Source: Apium graveolens
Lineage: Eukaryota > Streptophyta > Magnoliopsida > Apiales > Apiaceae
Reading direction: 5' to 3'
DNA: 64,000 nucleotides
NCBI RefSeq assembly: GCF_009905375.1
Contig: NC_133650.1
Coordinates: 301,877,957-301,941,956 of the forward strand
The position numbers were made by a program, and so were the translations under genes. Positions 11,343 to 22,761 of this stretch are shown here, in pieces; position 1 is the stretch's first letter; each line of letters starts with the position of its first letter. The notes beneath the pieces are model-generated. The model was not told the DNA's origin and searched no databases. It worked only from the letters and a program-made list of their open reading frames with translations.

Positions 11343-11777
11343 TGTTGGTTATAGGCCCAATAAGGCCCATTGAACGAAGGCCCATTAAGCGGTTATGCTA
11401 CTGGGCCGAAGGACCTCTAGGCCCGCGTCGCTAAGGCCCATGGAAGCCCAGGTCGAGGCCTGCTACTCGCGGACCATTGGACAATGCAAGGGACATAACG
11501 CCCCCTTTTCACTCCCTCCTTAATAGTTGGTAACGGAAGAACATTCATGGGATGATTGGGTATAAAAACCCTTGTGAAGTAAGATAAAACATATACACTC
11601 TCAACACTCTACTTCTCTTGTATTACTACCCTAATTTTATAGCCAGATTCTGATTCTCACACCGGAGGTGAATCGGGGGTCCAAACCCTCGCATTCTCTT
11701 CACTTTCAGGTACGGCCAAAGCCATCTTCAATCCAGCTGAAGCCTGTTCATACAACCGAAAGGATCTGGGCGTAACA
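11343..11777 (+). repeat. 3' LTR of the Tat-lineage element
   Basis: 435 bp copy of 1474-1907, preceded by a purine-rich tract (GAAGGACAGGGACA, 11329-11342). Differences from the 5' copy are almost all transitions, for example GATTAAGT against GATTGGGT. The only indel I see is near 11740 (AGCCAAGCC against AGCTGAAGCC). Followed by the CATAT duplication. Confidence 0.95.
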
Positions 11778-11782
11778 CATAT

Positions 11783-12120
11783 AAAGCTTACTTTTTAAAC
11801 TAGGGATTGAAATAAGTTTTGTAAAGTAAATTTAAAGGTTTGTTGTCCAAATGAAATTTTTAGTCTTCATCCTAATATTATTTATAAGAAAATCATCATC
11901 GTCAATTTGTCATTACTATTCGGTGGAGAAGGCGAAGAAGAAAAATTAAGTGATTTGATTTCAGTCGATGCAAACATGGCTTTCATGGACAACTTTGAAC
12001 TAGTGTGACACATTATTAATAATTCTAACATACATGTTATATTTAAATTTTCTTTAAATCATATTTAACCTCTCACTGAAATTTGTTAAGGGAATAGTTA
12101 AGAAGGGGCATAAATGAATA
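11783..12120. other. Intergenic, no recognised feature
   Basis: AT-rich flanking DNA between the gypsy element and a Stowaway-type MITE. No credible open frame or RNA gene seen. Confidence 0.6.
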
Positions 12121-12383
12121 TTCTTTTCGTCTCATAATAGTATCATTTGAGATTATTTTTTTCCCAATAATATATGCCCCCTTTTAAATTCCAATACAAA
12201 TTTATTGACATTTTTTTCAAAAATAACCTACTTAAAAAAGTTGTATAACAATTTACGAGGGGTGAGTATTAGTCTACACTCGTGCATTTATGATGGCTAT
12301 ATGTAAAAATATATCATTAAATTAATATTTTTCTTATTAAGCATAAATATTTAAAAGGGTCTGATGTTGTGAGACGAAGGGAG
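12121..12383. mobile_element. Stowaway-type MITE
   Basis: 263 bp flanked by TA on both sides (12119-12120, 12384-12385). The right end GAGACGAAGGGAG is the complement of the left end TTCTTTTCGTCTC with three mismatches. This CTCCCTxCGTCxC end is typical of plant Tc1/mariner (Stowaway-like) MITEs. It matches in size and ends the MITEs at 36477 and 52874. Confidence 0.75.
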
Positions 12384-12600
12384 TATAACTTTAAGAAGAA
12401 CTAGTATCTTCATTATGATAATATGTATATATATATATATGTTATGTGAAGTAATTCACTAATTATTTTTCAAATGCTTAACATTTTTTCCACATGTATA
12501 TTTTTTTAAAAATGGTATAGTTATTATGAAAGAGAAACAAATTTCAAATTCTTTATTCAATATGCCACAATATATATCTACAAACTTGGATGTATGATTT

Positions 12601-13500
12601 AATTTAAGGTGTACACACGGGGACATAAGAGGTGTAAATGACTAAATTATTCGTGAGTTATTCGAACTTGACTCATTAAATATTCATTAGCTCGACAATA
12701 ACTGAACAAGTCTTCCTTGAGAAATTCAAATATTATACTGATTAAAGTTTAAAATTTTAATTGTTCGGCTCGTATGTTTCACAAATATAAATATATTCGA
12801 GTTTACTAGTAAATATTAAAATTCTGAGAAACAGTGATACCTGTTGATGACAAGAAAGAGGTCATATACGAGGACTCAAGAATGAAACCCCGACTAACTT
12901 ATTAAAGGCGATAACGATAAAGGATATCAAAATTCTTTCAAATTTTTTAAAATTAATGTTCACAGAAGGATCATTGAAGCAAGTGTACCAAGAATCATTT
13001 ATTCATCTTCAAGCAGTACAGATGTCGAGGATAAACCAAATGGTGAGAAATAATTAACACATATATGTTAAGTAGAAATTTCTTACCCTTGATTTATCCT
13101 CGACATATGTATAACTGAAAAATGATCAAATGATTATTATACACTCGCTTTTTTGATTATTTTGTAAGCACTATTTTTTCATGTCCTGCCATAATAAGTT
13201 AGTCAGGGTTCCATTCTTGGATCCCTGGCATATGATCTCAATATTGTCATCAACAGATATCAATATTTCTCACAATTTTAATATTTATTGGTGAAGTTTA
13301 ACATATTTGTATAAATGAAACACACGAGGCAAGTAATTTAAATATCAAACTCGACTCAACATTGTGTTTGAATAGATCGATCCTGAACTCGACTTGATTA
13401 TTGTTTACTTGAAATATAATATTTTATGAGTCGAGTTATAATATATCACGAACAGCTTGACTCATTTATGCCTCTTTTCTCCTTGAGTGTACCTTAAATT
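12601..13500. mobile_element. Non-autonomous TIR element carrying a nested foldback
   Basis: The left end AATTTAAGGTGTACAC (12601) and the right end, read in reverse, AATTTAAGGTACACT (13500) form terminal inverted repeats. Further in, AAGAGGTGTAAATGA pairs with AAGAGGCATAAATGAG. The five bases before and after are both GATTT (12596-12600 and 13501-13505), a target-site duplication. The body is rich in CGAGTT/ACTCGA motifs and has no coding frame. The superfamily is not assigned. Confidence 0.6.
12809..13290. mobile_element. Foldback MITE, about 480 bp
   Basis: Almost the whole segment is an inverted repeat. The left arm (AGTAAATATTAAAATTCTGAGAAA, then CTGTTGATGACAAG) pairs with the right arm from 13290 backwards (AATAAATATTAAAATTGTGAGAAA, then CTGTTGATGACAAT). 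Pairing continues inward to GATGTCGAGGATAAA on both arms around 13020 and 13100, leaving a short central loop. A transcript would fold into one long imperfect hairpin. It sits inside the TIR element 12601-13500. Confidence 0.7.
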
Positions 13501-13553
13501 GATTTATGCATTAGCACCTGAGTGTTTACCTTAAATCGATTCATGCATTAGCA
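13484..13553 (+). repeat. Short tandem duplication at a transposon edge
   Basis: GAGTGTACCTTAAATTGATT and the bases up to TGCATTAGCA recur at once as GAGTGTTTACCTTAAATCGATT...TGCATTAGCA, period about 37. The first copy includes the right end of the 12601-13500 element, so an end segment was duplicated after or during insertion. Confidence 0.6.
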
Positions 13554-14885
13554 TATTGTAGATGTACATTATAGAAGGTTTAATGGAGATCTCGAAAAAT
13601 CTTCTTATTCCATGAAGTTATAACAATTTTACTAAATAAACATAACTATGAGAAAATATTATGCTTTTGAAAAAAAAATTGGTAAATAAATTCATGTGTT
13701 TTTATACCAAAAAAACTAGTTCTAGTAAAATAAATTTTTTATTTTAGCTTTTTGTTAAGTGTATCAATAAACTAATTTCAGTCGGGGGTTTGTATAGAAA
13801 CTTACATATAATTGGTGTTTGTTATTAACGTGTCGTGGGAGTTTGAAGCCGCCCGACATGTATACATTTGCGGAAACAAAATCATATGAATTTTCTACTT
13901 GATTTGTACATCTAAAAACAAAAGTTTAGATCACTTTAAATGGTTAAAAAAATCATAACCAGTACATAAAGTTTACAAAATTAATGTACATAAAAGTTAA
14001 CAAAATAAACAAGTTGCATCTTCATCCATGACCAAAATCCTAAACATTATTTATATATGAAGGTAATTATTGAAAAACTAAAACCTTATGTACTTTCTTA
14101 TTATCATAGAAAAATTGAGAAAAAATATTAGTAATAAGTTGATTCTAACACCCCACGATCCCAATTTATAGTTGTGAGATTGCATTGGTGAAAAATAAGT
14201 GTAAAAAGATATTAACTATATAGATAATGGCTAGATTATAATCAACTGAAATAAACGTCACGACAAATTTTTATAATACGTTTTCATTTTAGGTCGCCTG
14301 AATTTAATTCAGAAATCATCTTTATATCTGTAGATGCACTGTATAGATGTGGATATTGTGTAGATGTGGATATTGCTATTGCATTTATATACTTCATCGG
14401 TTACATATCTTTTAACATACGTTATTTAATTATCACCGACGGAGCCGCTTGGATTTGCTTATACTATTTTATTATCTTAATGATGTTACAAGTAGCAAAA
14501 CTATTATATGTAAAGGAAGTGCTATGGAAAAATTTATTAAAAAATTTAGTAGAAAGATTTTATTATATGTTGCATGTAGTTATCGATTCATTATTTAAAC
14601 TGATATAACAACCTGTTCAAGATATATCTGTAAGGTGAACGACAAAAATACCTCCTTTTGATTAATCATTAATCAAAATGCCCATGTGGGGGAAAGGGAC
14701 CAAAATTCCTTCTACATGTGCATAATTGGCTTGCGTATTCTGAATATACACTACACTATTGCATGGCAAGCAAAGTACACTATCCATATCAGCATTAGCT
14801 GAATGCGTAAACTCATACCCACATGTCTTTAATACGCGTTCAATGTATTTTCAAATTTCCAACTTACATGTATGAGATGGTTATA
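13554..14885. other. Intergenic, no recognised gene
   Basis: AT-rich DNA. One 80-codon hydrophobic frame (14366-14608) shows no family resemblance and is AT-driven, so I do not call it. No transposon ends were recognised. Confidence 0.5.
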
Positions 14886-16560
14886 TCTCTTCTATATATA
14901 ATAGCACAACAAGGGGATAATATTTTGAGATTAAAAAGTCTCATTGAAAAGACTAAACTACCCCTGTTTTTAATATTTATATAAAAGTTGTGTTTAGTGG
15001 GAATCGAACTCGAGTTGCTTCATTCTTCTATACAACCTCATACCACCACACCATATTATCACATGTATTTTTTATCATACACATAATATGTAAGTGTGCT
15101 AAAGGAATATTTTATTTAACTTTAAAGATAGCTACTTGAATTCCGCAAAAAAAATGATAGCTACTTGAATATTTGTACAATTAATTTTAAAGAACTGAAT
15201 TCCAGATATAAAGTTAGGCATAATACATAAATGGATTATTATTTTATTTATTATTATTTTTTAGTTTGAAAATATATCTCATATATTTTTAACATTTTTT
15301 TATTATAAAAAGTAATCAAAATGTATATGTATAATTTTTAAAGAAAATATTGAAAATAGAATCGCCTATATATAAATAATCTAGATTGATATTAAATATT
15401 TAGATAAGTTTGAATTATAATAAGTCAATGAATTTTAGTTTATTTTGAATTTGAAATCAGAATTTGGTCCATTTTTCAAAAAATACTCAAAATTTGACTA
15501 CATGATTAGCCGAAAAACATTGTCACATTCTACGTTTAGTAAATTTAAATTACAAGTTCGACGAGAATATCTTACCAATAATGTGAATTTTTTTGATATC
15601 TTATATTAATATAAATTAATGTGTTTGAGGTATTTATAGGATCAAGTCAATTGATTATTTGTATTAAAATTACTAACTACACTGATAGCGCAATAGTGTT
15701 TTAGGACTTGTCCCGATTTTAAAAATATTTGAAATTTGATATGAGATCTCATAAGATTTGTTAAAACTACGATGATATATTAAATCGATTTATTTTTCAT
15801 TTTTCACTTTAAAAAACTAGCATTTTAAAAAGAACTCTTTTAGATAAACAATATTTATTGATCAAGATAATATTGTACAAATATTTTGAATTATTTTAAT
15901 ATTTTAAATTATTCAAATAAAAGTTATATCTATAATATATTGTAGCATTTGATTCAATACATTTTATACTATTTAAAAAATATATATTGTTCAATAATTT
16001 GAAGGAATTAACCAGTTCAACTAATATTTATAAAACTCTATCGAATTGAAAAATATTTAATTTTAGGAAAATAATATACAATATTATCAAATTATTATAT
16101 GAAGAAATATTAGAATTGTAATGAAAAAAACTTAAAAATAGTTTAAATAACAATATAATTACAATTTTTCCTTCAAATTCTTGAAAAAAATCATGAACAT
16201 CAATAATAAGTCTTACAATATATAATTTATTTTTATGTTACATGATTGATACTCGGTCGCGTAAAAAACAAATATGAATTGTTTGTCAGTGATAACGTGA
16301 ATACCATATATAAATGATTTTATATATGATTGCAAGTAATTCTGAATTCAGTTATTCATTTTTTATCTTTTTAAATTGAGTAAGTTAACTGTAAGTTAGT
16401 TAGTAGAGAACTCAGTAATAATATAGACCAGTTATATAGTTTATTTAAATGAAATTCAAAATTTTTGGTCAACTCTCAACATATATGTTAGTTTTTAACT
16501 TTTTTTTGTAAACATACCAACGACATTCTACATATTAAGTTTATTTGTTTCATTTTAAAC
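14886..16560 (+). mobile_element. Helitron copy 1 (5' part), plus orientation
   Basis: Begins A|TCTCTTCTATATATAATAG at 14886, a typical Helitron 5' end. The next 1.7 kb matches, in reverse, 56112-54100 of the complete Helitron in this window (for example GATAGCTACTTGAATTCCGC against its complement, and the TTTGTCAGTGATAACG stretch near 16285). Similarity is lost near 16560, so the 3' part is either deleted or replaced. No Rep/helicase coding is present: a non-autonomous copy. Confidence 0.7.
14999..15058 (-). other. tRNA-like A-box/B-box module in Helitron copy 1
   Basis: Read on the minus strand: TGGTGTGGTGG (15053-15043) resembles a pol III A box, and GAGTTCGATTCC (15011-15000) is a near-consensus B box, about 42 bases apart. 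The same module occurs in Helitron copy 2 (55945-55999). It is a tRNA or SINE head fossil, not a working tRNA gene: no anticodon stem is recognisable. Confidence 0.45.
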
Positions 16561-17791
16561 GTACATTCTACATATTTGTTTCATTCTACATACCAACGAC
16601 ATTCTACATATTTGTTTCATTCGACATACCAACATATTTGTTTCATAAATTAATGTCAAATGAATTGTGGTAATCATCGGAGGATTCTTTCATCTATACT
16701 GGTCAATATGGAAGTATTCATGGTTTATTTATTATTTATCTGAGATGTAGATATTGTTTATTACCGGCCCGTGTGTGGCCGTAAGTTTGAAATGAAACTC
16801 GTTTTTAATGCTAGCAAGTGTGTTAGGTGTCCTTACGACGAGCCGTGATCGGGTGAGCGTAAAACACGCAGAAGGACGGTACACTGTGGTAGTTGATCGC
16901 ATCACTGATGTACCGGGGTGAAATATGACCAGTTTATTCTCGTTACCATTTTGGAATCAAGTGCCATATAAGAGTTGCTTCTCTTTACTTATATAGCAAC
17001 TTAAATATGATTTTCATATCAAATTGCTTACATTTTGTAGTACTGAAATAGTTTTGGTACTCTTTTATTTTTGAATAATTCAAAATTATGTTTTATAAAT
17101 CGTTGCATCACGGGATAAATTTGCTAAGCATTTAGATGCTCACCCTTACTATTATGAATATTTTACACAATTAAAGATGAAGAGAAAAATGTTCAGAGCA
17201 GCAGAGGGATAAAAGGAGAAAGAGCATTATCGGGATTAAAAGTTATTAGCTTCGCCTTGCCCAATGAATGATCTTACGCAAGTTACAAGCTTTATCAGAG
17301 CTATAACAAGACTAGAATTAACCAACTTCCGTTGGTACTGGTACTTTATTATGATGTAAATTATGTGAGAGTGTGAAATCGATTCTGAGATTTGTGGAAT
17401 GATAGTCCATTGTAGATTATCTTATGATATAATGTGTTGTAATAATACAGGTTTCAGCAGATGGTACCGTGATAACTCAGATTCGCAAGATAGCGGATTT
17501 GGGGGGTCGCATTATAATTCTATTTGTATTTGTATAATTATATTGTAAGTATTAATATATTTATGAGAGTGTTGTACTTTTAATATTACTATATTTACAG
17601 GTCGACTACCAACAAAAATTTTCTTATTTCGTCTTGAATATAATAGTATAGATGTTTGAGTTGAAGTTGTTGTTTGAGTTGACTGAGATACGCATTAGAA
17701 ACCAACGCATTGGACAGGTAATATGGTTAGCGAAACAGGATGTGGATAAATTGGACATGCTCCATGCAATAAGTGAGTATTATGGTCATTT

Positions 17792-17796
<5 letters not shown>
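16561..17796. other. Unassigned segment with a small tandem repeat
   Basis: 16545-16645 repeats ACATTCTACATATTTGTTTCATTC-like units of about 25-45 bases, three to four times. From 16760 to 16920 the base composition is less AT-rich (CCGGCCCGTGTGTGGCCG, then GCGTAAAACACGC) and looks like captured or foreign sequence, but no protein is recognised. The rest is AT-rich. Confidence 0.4.

Positions 17797-17826
<30 letters not shown>
17797..17826. repeat. (TA)n microsatellite
   Basis: About 15 uninterrupted TA units. It borders the left end of the candidate TIR element at 17827; a shorter TA run borders the right end near 18716-18730. Confidence 0.9.
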
Positions 17827-17829
<3 letters not shown>

Positions 17830-18715
17830 GTTCAAATAGAAATGGACTTAAAATGGATACTAGAAACCAACACACCAATGGTCCTAATTAAAACACACCA
17901 AGTACCAAGGCCCAACCCAATATTTAATCAGTGCTTTAATATACATGGCTCATTTCTCCCATCTTCATCTTCCTATACACACGATAATAGATTTACATAC
18001 ATACACCATCATCAACAACATCATATCAGATCAGAACTGAAATAATTATTTTATATCACTGATCACCACCATATATGATCTTAACCGAAATCACTATTTT
18101 ATATTACTGAAATACCGTAAATGTTAAAATCACTAATTTATCTTACATAAATCACTAGTAAGTGCTATAAAAATTACCGATTTATATTTAAAAATCACTA
18201 AAATTTGATACAGAGTCATTATATATTATACACATTGATTATGACACTACCTCTTTTCTTACTGTCCCTGTCACCATCATCATCACTTTCAATCAGTTCA
18301 CTACCGTCTCCAGACAACAACCATAATCTCAATCAGAAATCACTAATTATAACTATTAATATCGTTATTACTATGTGTGATGAGAGGTAGTGAAAAGAGA
18401 GAGAGGTGGGAAAGAGAAAGGTCATCAAGAAAAGAAAGTTCAGAGAAAATGAAAAGAGAAAATGAAGAGAGAGGATGAGGATATTGGAGTGCAATCGCTG
18501 GGGGTGGCGGTGGACAAAAGGGGTGATGGTCATGGTGGATGATGGCAGTAGTAAAGTGTGAAGGCGGTAGTAGCGGGTGGGTAGGTTAAGGTGGGGTTTT
18601 GAGATTTGGGGATGAGTCGGGGTTATAGTAAAGTGAAAGTGAGGGAGGTGTTTAGTGCTAAATATGGGGGGGTTTTAGTTTTTAGTTTAAGTATGGTTTC
18701 TATTTGACCAAAAGC
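17827..18715. mobile_element. Candidate small TIR element between TA runs
   Basis: The left end GTTGTTCAAATAGAAATGGAC and the right end read in reverse (TTTTGGTCAAATAGAAACCAT) share TCAAATAGAAA followed by ACTTAAA, an imperfect terminal inverted repeat. Both ends abut TA repeats. Inside, AATCACTA-type phrases recur between 18080 and 18190, and 18380-18600 is purine-rich. No transposase. Boundaries are tentative. Confidence 0.35.
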
Positions 18716-18765
18716 CTATATATATATATTGGATGCTTATAGTTTAACTGGTTTACCAAGTCGCG

Positions 18766-18795
18766 CTTCGCAGCGACCTTTTAAAATAGTGTTTC
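18766..18795 (+). other. GC-rich hairpin, possible decayed Helitron 3' end
   Basis: GTCGCGCTTCGCAGCGAC can form a stem-loop in otherwise AT-rich DNA and is followed 10 bases later by AATAGT. Plant Helitrons end with such a hairpin and CTAGT, so this may be a mutated terminus, perhaps that of the copy starting at 14886. The final CTAG is not intact, so this remains a possibility only. Confidence 0.3.
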
Positions 18796-19264
18796 ATTTT
18801 TTTGTAGTTCTTCTATAATCTTGGTCATTCTGAAATTATGAATAATACATAAATTTAATAAATCAAGAAGTTTAAAAAATCGTCCTCTCGTTAAATATGT
18901 TTACTCCAATGAATCGCTCTCTCATTATTCACAAATCTGATGTCATAAAATTACATTATTTATTAGTAAACAATCAATGTAATATTTTTCTATTTAAGAT
19001 TATAAAAAAATTATTGAGAAAATTACAAAAATAGATTGAACCGATATGAGAAGCGCCACCAGCATTGCTCTAATCTTCTCTTTTACATAGGTATAATATA
19101 ATGTTCTAATAATTTTAAAAAATATTGAGAAAATATATTTATAGATATATGTCTTTTCAATATTTTATAGGCTATAAATTTTTTAAAAAAATTAAGAAAA
19201 TGTAATATACCAAGTTGTTTTTAGAAAAAAGAGGGGAAATGATATTAAAAAGAGAAATTTAGGA
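18796..19264. other. Intergenic, no recognised feature
   Basis: AT-rich spacer before the first SIRE-like LTR. Nothing recognisable seen. Confidence 0.5.
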
Positions 19265-20290
19265 TGTTGTGGATATGTTGTGAACTTGATGATTTCATTA
19301 ACAAAACACCTTAGTAGATTTTACTTAGTGAAAAATATGTAGCACTCGACGGATAAGGAATATAGTCCCGACGGATGACTCAATATAGTCCCGACGAATG
19401 ACAATTAATTATCCATCGAGTGAGTAGCTTGTGTAATAATGAGTCTGTAGCACATTTCTGCATACACCTTGTTTAGATTCCGTAGTAGCACTCAAGTCAT
19501 GTTGACTTTAATTTGATATGCAGAATAGGTTGATTAATTGTATAGAGATGATGTCTTGTAATTCTGCATAAATGAAATGAAGTCAAGTGCCAGATAGCTA
19601 CCCGATGGATAAATAACAATGCCACTCGACGGATGATCAATAAGGCAACCCGACAAATGATCATGTACCCGACGGATAATCAATTCAAATATCAGTTGAC
19701 AGTGACAACACAGTCATATGCGTCGAGTGTATGCAAAAGGAATGTGGAAGCCTATTCAACTGGGTTTTAGAGAACAAAGAAGCATTTTCATTTCCATGCT
19801 ATTATGAAGATATTCAAAGATGCTGGAACAGAGTAATGAAGCAGCATAGTATTAGACTTGATAGGTTTTGTTTTATTATCTTGTCTTATTACTTTGTAAT
19901 CTTGGTGATATATAAACAAGTAGCAAATAGAACAACAAGAACACTAAGCAAAAAAAATTCTCAGAGAAACATTTGTAAGCTGCATTCTTAGCATTTCTCT
20001 GTAAACTTAGTTGTTCACATTTGTAAGCAGCTGTGAGCAAATCTTGCTACACAGAGTTCTCTTGATATAATATATATCTCTGGTGGATAAATTCAAATCC
20101 ACCAGAATTTTTTTAAGGACTTGTGTTTTTAATTACTTGTGTTTTGATTTTACTAACTTCTTATTCCGCACTTTGCAAATCAAACACTTATATATTATTA
20201 AGATAGAACATTTTATAATTTGTGAAAAAGGTTCAAAAATTCCATTCAACCCCCCTTCTGTAATTCTTGTTGCATTGTTAGGGACTAACA
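19265..20290 (+). repeat. 5' LTR of SIRE-like element 1
   Basis: About 1026 bp, TGTTGTGGATATG to GGGACTAACA. The 5' end is set by similarity to the LTR at 22933-24051 (both have TTGATGATxxx...AACAAAACAC or ACAAAACAC near the start). GATATATAAACAAG near 19906 is a likely TATA box; the sibling LTR has the same phrase. A cluster of CGACGGAT-type motifs occupies 19348-19420 and 19600-19735. Confidence 0.75.
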
Positions 20291-20292
20291 AT

Positions 20293-20304
20293 TGGTATCA
20301 GAGC
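20293..20304 (+). other. Primer binding site, SIRE-like element 1
   Basis: TGGTATCAGAGC, complementary to the 3' end of plant initiator tRNA-Met, two bases after the LTR end. It is the standard copia priming site. Confidence 0.95.
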
Positions 20305-20351
20305 AGGCTCTTGATAAACAAAGAGTTTAAAGATCACAACAAAACAGCAAG

Positions 20352-22747
20352 ATGAACAAGAAGGATGTTGGAGTCAAGATTCCTTTTCTGGATAAAGATA
20401 ACTACCATCATTGGAAGGTAAAAATGCATCTCCATTTACTTTCTCAAGATGAGGCCTATGTAGATTGCATAAAGAGAGGCCCTCATGTACCAATGAGAGC
20501 TGCAACTGGAAATGAGCCATCAGTCCCCAAGCCAAGGCATGAATGGTCTGATCCTGATATTGAACAAGTCAGGAAAGATAAGAAGACCATGAATATCCTG
20601 TTCAATGGAGTTGATGGTGACATGTTTGACAACATCATCAATTGCAAAATTGCCAAAGAAGTTTGGGATACTATACAAATTATCTGTGATGGCACTGAGC
20701 AAGTAAGGGAAAATAAGATGCAGCTACTCATTCAGCAATATGAGCATTTTCATAGTGAAGAAAGTGAGTCTCTCACTGACATCTTTAGTAGGTTTCAAAA
20801 ACTACTAAATGCTCTGAAGTTGCATGGAAGGGTCTATCAGACAAAAGACTCCAATATTAAGTTCCTTAGATCTCTTCCAAAGGAATGAAAACCTATGACA
20901 GTCTCGTTGAGAAACTCTCAAGATTATAAGGAGTTTACTTTGGAGATACTGTATGGCATCCTGAAAACTTATGAGCTTGAAATAGAGCAAGATGAGAGGA
21001 TGGAGAGAGGAAAGAAGAAAGGAGGATCCATTGTACTAGTTGCTGAGTTAGAGAAAGAGAAGGAGATGAAGATGGAAGCTGTTGAATCAACTTCAAAGGT
21101 CTGTGAAAAGAAGGGCAAGGAGTTGGTAGCAGAAAATGAAGATTCTTTGAGCCAAGATGACATGGAAGATATTGATGAATATCTAGCATTTCTTTCCAGA
21201 AGATTTGCCAAGCTCAAGTTCAAGAAGAACTTTGGAGCAGCCAAGCCAAATATAAACATGGTGGATAAATCTAAATTCAAATATTTCAAATGTGGTTTTG
21301 CAGGGCACTTTGCCAGTGAGTGTAGAAAGTCAGATTCCAGCAAGAAAAAGTTTGATCCTGTGGATTATAAACAGAAATACTTTGAGTTGCTCAAACAAAA
21401 GAAAAGGGCTTTCATTACACAAGAAAATGATGGGCAGCAAATGGTCTGGATGAGGATGAGGATGTCAGCTATGTCAATCTAGCCCTAATGGCCAAGTCTG
21501 ATGAAACAGAGACAAGTTCTTCAAGTAATCAGGTAATCACCACTAACCTGGCACATTTATCTAAAGATGAGTGTAATGATGCAATAAATAACATGTCTAC
21601 AGAATTATATCATTTGCGTGTTACACTTAAGTCTATTACTAAGGAAAATGCTAAAATCAAAGAAAACAATTAATTTTTAAGTGAGAGGAATAATGTGTTA
21701 GAGTCTCAGTTCATTGAATTTGAAAAATTAAGAATTGAGTGTAAAATTGCTAAGGATGAATTAACTGAGTCCTTAAAGAAAGAAGAGATCTTGAAGAAGC
21801 AGCTTGAACGAGAACAGGAGGTGATTAAGGTATGGAAAATATCTAGAGTTGTTCATGCTCAAATTACCAAAGTTCAAGGTATTGAGTCCTTTTGTGATGC
21901 AGCCTGGAAGAAGAATAAGGAGAAGCTGGAATCCAATTTGGTTGAAGGATTGCTAACAGATGTAGACTCGACGGATGATGAGGGTCATCCGTCAGATAAC
22001 AAAAAGGGTTATCCGTCGAGTGATATAAATCCTCATCCGTCGACTGTGAGCAAACCTGTGAGTAAAGCCAAACTTGTCAAGTTAAATGAGAAATATGGAT
22101 CAGTTTCCAAGAATTTTGTTCCAGGAGAATCTAGTCAAGTGAAGAAGAAAAAGGCCAATGTTGGACATATGACTGTCAAGCAATTGAGTGACAGACTGGA
22201 AAAGATTGAGGTTAAAACAGAGTCTAAAAAGAAAAATAATAGAAATGGTAAAGTAGGAATTAACAAGCATAACAACTACACACCTGATAAACATGCTCCT
22301 AGAAAAATCTGTGTCAAGTGTGGTAATGTAAATCATTTGTCTGTTAATTGCAAAACTGTCATACCTACTTCCATATCTGTGCCACCTCATTTTCCAAACA
22401 TAAATGCCATGTCTTCTATGCCTATGAATGCTATGTCTATACAGAATATGAATGCACAATTTGCTAATATGCTATTTGCACCTAATCCTTATTATGCTGT
22501 ATTTAGTATGCCACAAATGCTATTTAGCATGCCTTACTGGAATAACATGTTTACTAACAGCATGCCATTTCCTGTTAATCAAAATATGAATGATAATTCT
22601 GTTGTAATGAATGGTTTCAAAGGTTCAACTCAAATGACTAAGGATGAATCTAATATCCCCAAGTCAAATGAGATAAAGCCTAAGAAACAGAAAAAGAAAG
22701 CTAACAAGGCAGGACCCAAGGAAATTTGGGTACCAAAATCAACTTGA
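20352..22747 (+). pseudogene. gag of SIRE-like element 1, disabled
   Basis: Starts MNKKDVGVKIPFLDKDNYHHW at 20352, the usual copia gag opening. Core gag reaches about 20980 (IFSRFQKLLNAL, EILYGILKTYELE). A zinc knuckle at about 21280-21320 reads KCGFAGHFASEC, with the first cysteine apparently lost. A long lysine- and glutamate-rich coiled-coil extension follows, then a second knuckle (CVKCGNVNHLSVNC, about 22310-22350) and a methionine/asparagine-rich stretch (22400-22610). Damage: TGA at 20886, a frameshift near 21440 and TAA at 21671. The segment 21965-22050 carries three or four copies of the ATCCGTCGAG motif inside the coding frame. Confidence 0.85.
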
Positions 22748-22761
22748 TTTGATTTTAATGT

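Larger units (their letters stand above)
1474..11777 (+). mobile_element. Full-length Ty3/gypsy retrotransposon, Tat lineage
   Basis: A 10.3 kb element bounded by LTRs of 434 and 435 bp that begin TGTTGGTTATAGG and end GGGCGTAACA. The five bases before it (1469-1473) and after it (11778-11782) are both CATAT, the target-site duplication. Order: 5' LTR, primer binding site, gag, protease, reverse transcriptase, RNase H, a second archaeal-type RNase H, integrase, a long non-coding segment with repeats, an antisense gene, 3' LTR. A second RNase H before integrase is the hallmark of the Tat/Ogre/Retand clade. I count about 15 substitutions and one indel between the LTRs (about 3.5%). With the commonly used rate of 1.3e-8 per site per year this suggests an insertion roughly 1.3 million years ago. 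The element is dead: eight in-frame stops and at least two frameshifts. Confidence 0.95.

Noticed and set aside
14366..14608. 80-residue hydrophobic frame
   Set aside because: AT-rich sequence gives hydrophobic residues by chance; no family, no neighbours and no promoter seen.
17652..18045. Frames running through the (TA)n repeat
   Set aside because: The isoleucine/tyrosine run is translated microsatellite, not protein.
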